A stretch of 64,000 nucleotides of DNA, from NCBI GenBank assembly GCA_964419545.1, contig CAYQQU010000025.1, positions 1 through 64,000 on the forward strand. The letters run 5' to 3'. The first letter of the stretch is position 1, and the number at the start of each line of letters is the position of its first letter. Source of the stretch: CAYQQU01 sp964419545. GTDB lineage: Bacteria; Bacteroidota; Bacteroidia; Chitinophagales; Saprospiraceae. The translations under genes and the position numbers were made by a program. Below the pieces are notes generated by a model, which was not told the DNA's origin, searched no databases, and was given only the letters and a program-made list of their open reading frames with translations. Positions 61,301 through 64,000 of the stretch are shown in pieces.

Positions 61301-63149
61301 CAGCCTGCAACAGGGCGGCCTGCCGGAGCCCTGCGATACCGGCAACAACCGCGACGTGGAAGACTACGGCGTCACCGTACAGGCGGGCAGCTACCTCAGC
61401 CTCGACCCGACCAATCTTTCTTTTGAAGCACAACCCGCCGGCGGCCAGCAGGTACAGGTGACCAGCAACCAAAGCTGGTCGGCCGTCACCGCTGCCGACT
61501 GGATTACCGTCCAAAACGCTACGGGCGACGGCGACGGGGCTTTCACGGTCGTTTGTTCCGAAAATCAAAGCGTCGACACCCGCACCGCCCTCGTCGAAGT
61601 CAACGGCTCGGCCACCGTCACCGTCACCCAGGAAGGCCAGCCGGCCGGTTCGGGCCCGGGATGGGGCGACCCGCTGCAGACCAACCTCTCGGGCGTATTG
61701 CTCGGACAAGCACGGATCAACGACGAGCCGGCCGCCGCCGAAGACTGGATCGCCGCTTTCGACGAGGCAGGCAACCTGGCCGGTGAAGGGCAGCTGATCA
61801 TGAACAGCGGCATCGCCTACATCGTACTGACCATCTACGGCGATGACCCGACCACCGACGACGTCGACGAAGGTATCTCCGGCGACGAAGCCTTTATCCT
61901 GGCCCTCTACGACGAATCCGAAGATCAGACCTACGAATATCCGGTCACCGGCGCGCCGACGCTGCTCGACGGATGGTCGAACACCAACGGCGCCCCCATG
62001 CCTGGCTACGACAACCCGGAAACCATCTACAACTTCACCGATGCCGTGGGCGACGTCATTCCGCTCAACGCCGGCTGGAACCTGGTCTCCACGGACGTAC
62101 TGCCCGCCGATACCGCCGTAGCGACCCTCCTCGCCGGCTTGCTGCCGGGCAACCTGGAGTTCATGACCGGCTTCGATAACGGCGCCACCTTCTACGATCC
62201 CGAAGGACCGGTATTCCTCAATACCCTAACCCATATCGAGCGTGGCTTCGGATACTGGATAAAAGTAGAAACGGAAGACACCCTGCGCGTCAGCGGCCTG
62301 CCCCTCGACGAGAGCTACCGCAAGCCGCTCGACGACGGCTGGAACCTGGTGGCTTACCCGCCGCAGTCGCCGATGACGCCCGAAGCTTATTTCGGCGACC
62401 TGCTCGACGACAATATGCTGGAATATGTCACCGGCTTCGACCTGGTCTCTACTTTCTACGATCCCAACGGACTGCCCTTTCTGAACACCCTCACGGAACT
62501 GCGCAACAGCCTGGGCTACTGGATCAAGGTCGGCACGCCGAATAACGCGCCGGAGCCGGCCGCCGCGGGCGGACCGGAGGACCGAAAGGCTACCCACCTT
62601 TACAACTTCCTGATGGCCGAAGTGGACCTGGGACCGGAAGCCGCCGGCCGCCTCGTCGAGATCCGCGATGAGCACGACCGCCTGCTGGCCACCACCGAGG
62701 TACTGCGGGAAGGTTATCTGCGCCCGGTAGCCGTCTACGGCGACGATCCGCTGACTACCGCGGTGGAAGGCGCACAACCCGGCGCTACTTTGCGCTTCCT
62801 GCTCGACGGCGAAGAGGCGCAAACCAAGGCTTCGTTCCTCGGCGACCGATCGCCCCTGCGCCTGCAGCTGCACTTCGCGGAAACGGAGGCGGAACCGCTG
62901 CACGTCTTCCCGAACCCGTTCCGCAACTCGCTGAACCTGCAATTTGAACTCGAAAAGGCCGGAACGGCGCGCATCGAGATCCGCGACGCCCGCGGCGGGC
63001 TGCTTGCCGTACCCGTGTCGGGCCGCTACGAGGCCGGATCGCACCGGGCGGTCTGGCCGGCAGAACACCTGCCGGAGGGCATCTACGAAACCTCATTCTA
63101 CGTCGACGGCCGCCTGATGCGCACTAAACGCGTGGTGCACCGGCGGTAA
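58353..63149 (+). CDS. Large multidomain secreted protein with CUB, GEVED and BACON domains, T9SS type A sorting domain
   Basis: The 1598-residue product has a signal peptide (MNLRILLWTMLLGALLPVLL), an N-terminal region that looks like a propeller (to about 540), two CUB domains (about 541-650 and 656-765; each with C-SGTFxDGSG-like starts and VRIYDGVDDSAPLLGEFSG), an FN3-like part (CGLPTEISVVETGYAYFWIN), a GEVED domain (about 870-1010; VWIDFNQDGDFEDADETVL), a BACON domain (about 1012-1100; LSFEAQPAGGQQVQVTSNQS), two GWNLVS/GWNLVA repeats and a type A T9SS domain (VFPNPFRNSLNLQFE, from about 1515). Protein binding or degradation of extracellular polymers is plausible; no catalytic motif is seen. 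Confidence 0.92.
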   Translation: MNLRILLWTMLLGALLPVLLPAQEVKPALPANAELQYQIPLTGVAAPVDPVFHQPEPATEAEWDEVTHPSIHKHYEEEEDDGLDSIKQLMLQQVLDDTAQYLDNINLPGPQPALSTPNVERNFEGNSYNGFRPPDNALAISDEGWIVSIVNSSISFSDENGNVVLNSQPLADYFSFLNLSSFFYDPRILYDPVDDRFILVCLHGISPTTSRIIVSFSQSQNPSDGWWTFVFEGDFLDQNLWLDYPQIGVSNDDLYVSGNLFTSSFSYSQSVILQFKKSDGFAGNSLSFNYWANVTGGNGQLTGSIKPVAHGFDTGYGPGIYLISSRSTWGNSIQLLDITADSDSNPQLNAYSITCPSYQIGSDAQQQGTSKLLDVGDCRIQMAYYDNGVIHYVHHNEYANGYNGIRYGRLDLADLTIDAEDYGQAGYTYAYPVIAPFSGPGGDVVMGYTHSGNDIYPNLRALTIDADFNTSGAVAVKLGQSPIAPSGDAVERWGDYSGIARRHNAGAPTIWLYGCFGKSNNYGNWIAELTSANAGGGQATCTGGNVLTACSGTFGDGSGSADYANNLNCDWLISPAGAAAVTLTFSSFNTEQDADFVRIYDGVDDSAPLLGEFSGNNLPPAVTGASGSLFITFTSNAIGVGAGWQASYGCSTSGGATCSGTTTLTDCAGSFADGSGSDNYSNNLDCSWLISPDGANSVTLTFDDFLTENGYDFVRIYDGVDDSAPLLGEFSGPSLPDPVTGASGSLFVHFDTDGNTVAPGWSASYTCDNGPACGLPTEISVVETGYAYFWINWLPPQNYDFYRVRYREEGETDWTELVRYFNYHISLNKEPCTTYEWQIKTICTGGIESDWSPTYTVTTDGCDDTDYCYSYGNSSQRWIERVQFGGIDNTSSNDYGYANYTDEMATIEPGGAYPINVSAFSTVQTTVGLRVWIDFNQDGDFEDADETVLTRADVDIDLGESKTVTGSISVPITAVGGTTRMRISLQQGGLPEPCDTGNNRDVEDYGVTVQAGSYLSLDPTNLSFEAQPAGGQQVQVTSNQSWSAVTAADWITVQNATGDGDGAFTVVCSENQSVDTRTALVEVNGSATVTVTQEGQPAGSGPGWGDPLQTNLSGVLLGQARINDEPAAAEDWIAAFDEAGNLAGEGQLIMNSGIAYIVLTIYGDDPTTDDVDEGISGDEAFILALYDESEDQTYEYPVTGAPTLLDGWSNTNGAPMPGYDNPETIYNFTDAVGDVIPLNAGWNLVSTDVLPADTAVATLLAGLLPGNLEFMTGFDNGATFYDPEGPVFLNTLTHIERGFGYWIKVETEDTLRVSGLPLDESYRKPLDDGWNLVAYPPQSPMTPEAYFGDLLDDNMLEYVTGFDLVSTFYDPNGLPFLNTLTELRNSLGYWIKVGTPNNAPEPAAAGGPEDRKATHLYNFLMAEVDLGPEAAGRLVEIRDEHDRLLATTEVLREGYLRPVAVYGDDPLTTAVEGAQPGATLRFLLDGEEAQTKASFLGDRSPLRLQLHFAETEAEPLHVFPNPFRNSLNLQFELEKAGTARIEIRDARGGLLAVPVSGRYEAGSHRAVWPAEHLPEGIYETSFYVDGRLMRTKRVVHRR
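60144..60547. repeat. 53-base identical DNA repeat in the two CUB domains
   Basis: The same 53 bases, from CGCATCTACGACGGGG to AATTCAGCGG, occur at 60144-60196 and 60495-60547. The flanking CUB sequences have diverged, so identity here suggests recent conversion or duplication. Confidence 0.85.
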
Positions 63150-63506
63150 ACTACCTGGAAAAGAGAGCGAAGGACTACTTTAGCCTTCGCTCTCTCTACT
63201 AACTTACTGTTCTTTCTTGCTGCAAATACCAACTTCAACGGAAATGCTTCCCACCCATCCCAAAACTTCCGCTAAAAATTTTTGAAAAGGGTTTCTCGGA
63301 TCGCAATCATGTTCAGGTGGGAAGCGGTGAGATCTGTTTTCACTACCATCTGAAAAACGCCGGAGCCGCCGCGAATGGGGGCTCCGGTTTTTTTGCCGGC
63401 GGCTTTTCGGGTTAAATTTCCCGCTTACGTTTTCCCTTTTTCCTTTTTCCTTTCTATTTTACCTTCTCGCCACTTCTCAAACCAGATCAAGTAAAAAAGA
63501 CTGAAT
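63150..63506. other. 357-base intergenic region with two hairpins
   Basis: It holds a perfect 12-pair hairpin AGAGAGCGAAGG/CCTTCGCTCTCT (63162-63173 and 63184-63195) just after the stop, and the intrinsic terminator at 63360-63394. Between them and after them (63395-63506, T-rich) no gene is visible. Confidence 0.65.
63360..63394 (+). terminator. Intrinsic terminator
   Basis: CCGGAGCC (63360-63367) pairs with GGCTCCGG (63380-63387); a run of seven T's (63388-63394) follows. It lies 210 bases after the CUB/GEVED gene and before the last gene. Confidence 0.85.
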
Positions 63507-64000
63507 ATGCGCCTTTGGACCGTCCTCCTGCTTTGCTGTACGCTGATTACCGCTTTGCCGGCTCAGCCCGATCATTTCAAAGAATTGGAATTCCGCAATT
63601 TAGGCCCCAACCGCGGCGGCCGCGCCACTACTGTTGCCGGAGTAAGCCAGCAGCCCGGCGTCTATTATTTCGGCGCTACCGGCGGCGGGGTCTGGAAAAC
63701 GACCGATTACGGCAACCGCTGGCAAAACGTATCCGACGGCTTCTTCCGATCGCCTTCTATCGGCGCTATCCGGGTGGCGCCGGCCAATCCGGAGATCGTG
63801 TACGTCGGTACCGGCTCCGACGGGCTGCGCAGCAACGTCATCGCCGGCAATGGCGTCTACCGCTCCACCAACGGCGGTCGCGACTGGGTGCACCTGGGCC
63901 TGGAAGCGACCCATCACATCGGAGCGGTGGAAGTACATCCCGAAAATCCGGACGTCGTCTTCGTAGCGGCCATCGGCAATGCTTTTGCTCCTAATCCCGA
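63507..64000 (+). CDS. VPS10/sortilin-like beta-propeller protein, 3' end outside window
   Basis: The frame starts with ATG at 63507 and is open to the last base, so only the first 164 residues are seen. There is a signal peptide (MRLWTVLLLCCTLITALPAQ). Then the typical start of the bacterial sortilin-like propeller family, FRNLGPNRGGRATTVAGVSQ, and blades with Asp-box-like patterns, VWKTTDYGNRWQNVSDG and VYRSTNGGRDWVHLG. Such proteins of about 900-1000 residues are common in Bacteroidota and have no settled function. The other plus frame at 63515 is a shadow. Confidence 0.85.
   Translation, partial: MRLWTVLLLCCTLITALPAQPDHFKELEFRNLGPNRGGRATTVAGVSQQPGVYYFGATGGGVWKTTDYGNRWQNVSDGFFRSPSIGAIRVAPANPEIVYVGTGSDGLRSNVIAGNGVYRSTNGGRDWVHLGLEATHHIGAVEVHPENPDVVFVAAIGNAFAPNP

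Noticed and set aside
63515..63994. 159-residue plus ORF at the right edge
   Set aside because: It is the +2 frame of the sortilin-like gene at 63507, which has a signal peptide and Asp-box repeats.

Overview
The window looks like a chromosomal segment of a Bacteroidota bacterium, most likely class Saprospiria (Lewinella / Phaeodactylibacter / Saprospiraceae-like). Evidence: several promoters have the Bacteroidota form (TTG, about 19-21 bases, TAnnTTTG); three large secreted proteins end in type IX secretion (T9SS) sorting domains (two CHU_C / type B, one type A); the ribosomal genes carry lineage-typical versions (zinc-less S14 and L36, tailed L17 and L22); and a carotenoid cluster carries CrtD, CruF and CrtZ, the enzymes expected for saproxanthin-type pigments. 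Base composition is moderately GC-rich except for an AT-rich first kilobase and some intergenic stretches. The genus assignment is inference.

Layout. 1-1331: a CPBP membrane protease cut by the left edge and small membrane proteins. 1410-6113: a RamB/ScfR-like regulator divergent from malate synthase (aceB) and isocitrate lyase (aceA), a self-contained glyoxylate-shunt locus ending in a strong terminator. 6209-13453: a cyclic-2,3-diphosphoglycerate-synthetase-like GTPase, a four-helix membrane protein, an AraC-type DNA-binding protein, a repeat-rich intergenic block, an unnamed membrane protein, a CpdA-like phosphodiesterase and a lipoprotein dipeptidyl peptidase III. 13577-18976: a 14-PKD-repeat T9SS adhesin and, across a palindromic 33-bp tandem repeat, a secreted M43-like protein whose third zinc ligand is replaced. 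19071-20273: a zinc-ribbon protein and an acyl-ACP thioesterase.

20383-40117 is the str-S10-spc-alpha supercluster, 33 genes from rpsL to rplQ, all on the plus strand. It includes fusA, secY, map, infA and rpoA. Promoter-like boxes lie before rpsL, inside the cluster before rplP, possibly before rpmD, and before infA. Structured spacers lie at rpsJ-rplC, secY-map, rpsD-rpoA and rpoA-rplQ. carA, eno, a DivIC/FtsB-like gene and sucD follow on the same strand.

44238-57043 holds an M15-like membrane protein, a tail-anchored protein, the crtD-cruF-crtZ pigment genes, a secreted TPR protein, a probable surface protein, a pRiA4b-type protein with added zinc fingers, a SprB-repeat T9SS adhesin, an RhlE-type RNA helicase and a divergent RlmK-type rRNA methyltransferase. 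A 1.3-kb stretch without a recognisable gene precedes a 1598-residue CUB/GEVED/BACON T9SS type A protein. The window ends inside a sortilin-like beta-propeller protein.

The least explained material is non-coding: at least three intergenic repeat families (an inverted repeat around CCATGAATAATCCGGGTTAA, a composite block around TTAAATGCGATTGCCC, and palindromes around TTCGTAGTT-AACTACGAA), plus the 33-bp palindromic tandem array. I saw no tRNA, rRNA, CRISPR array, intact insertion sequence or prophage.
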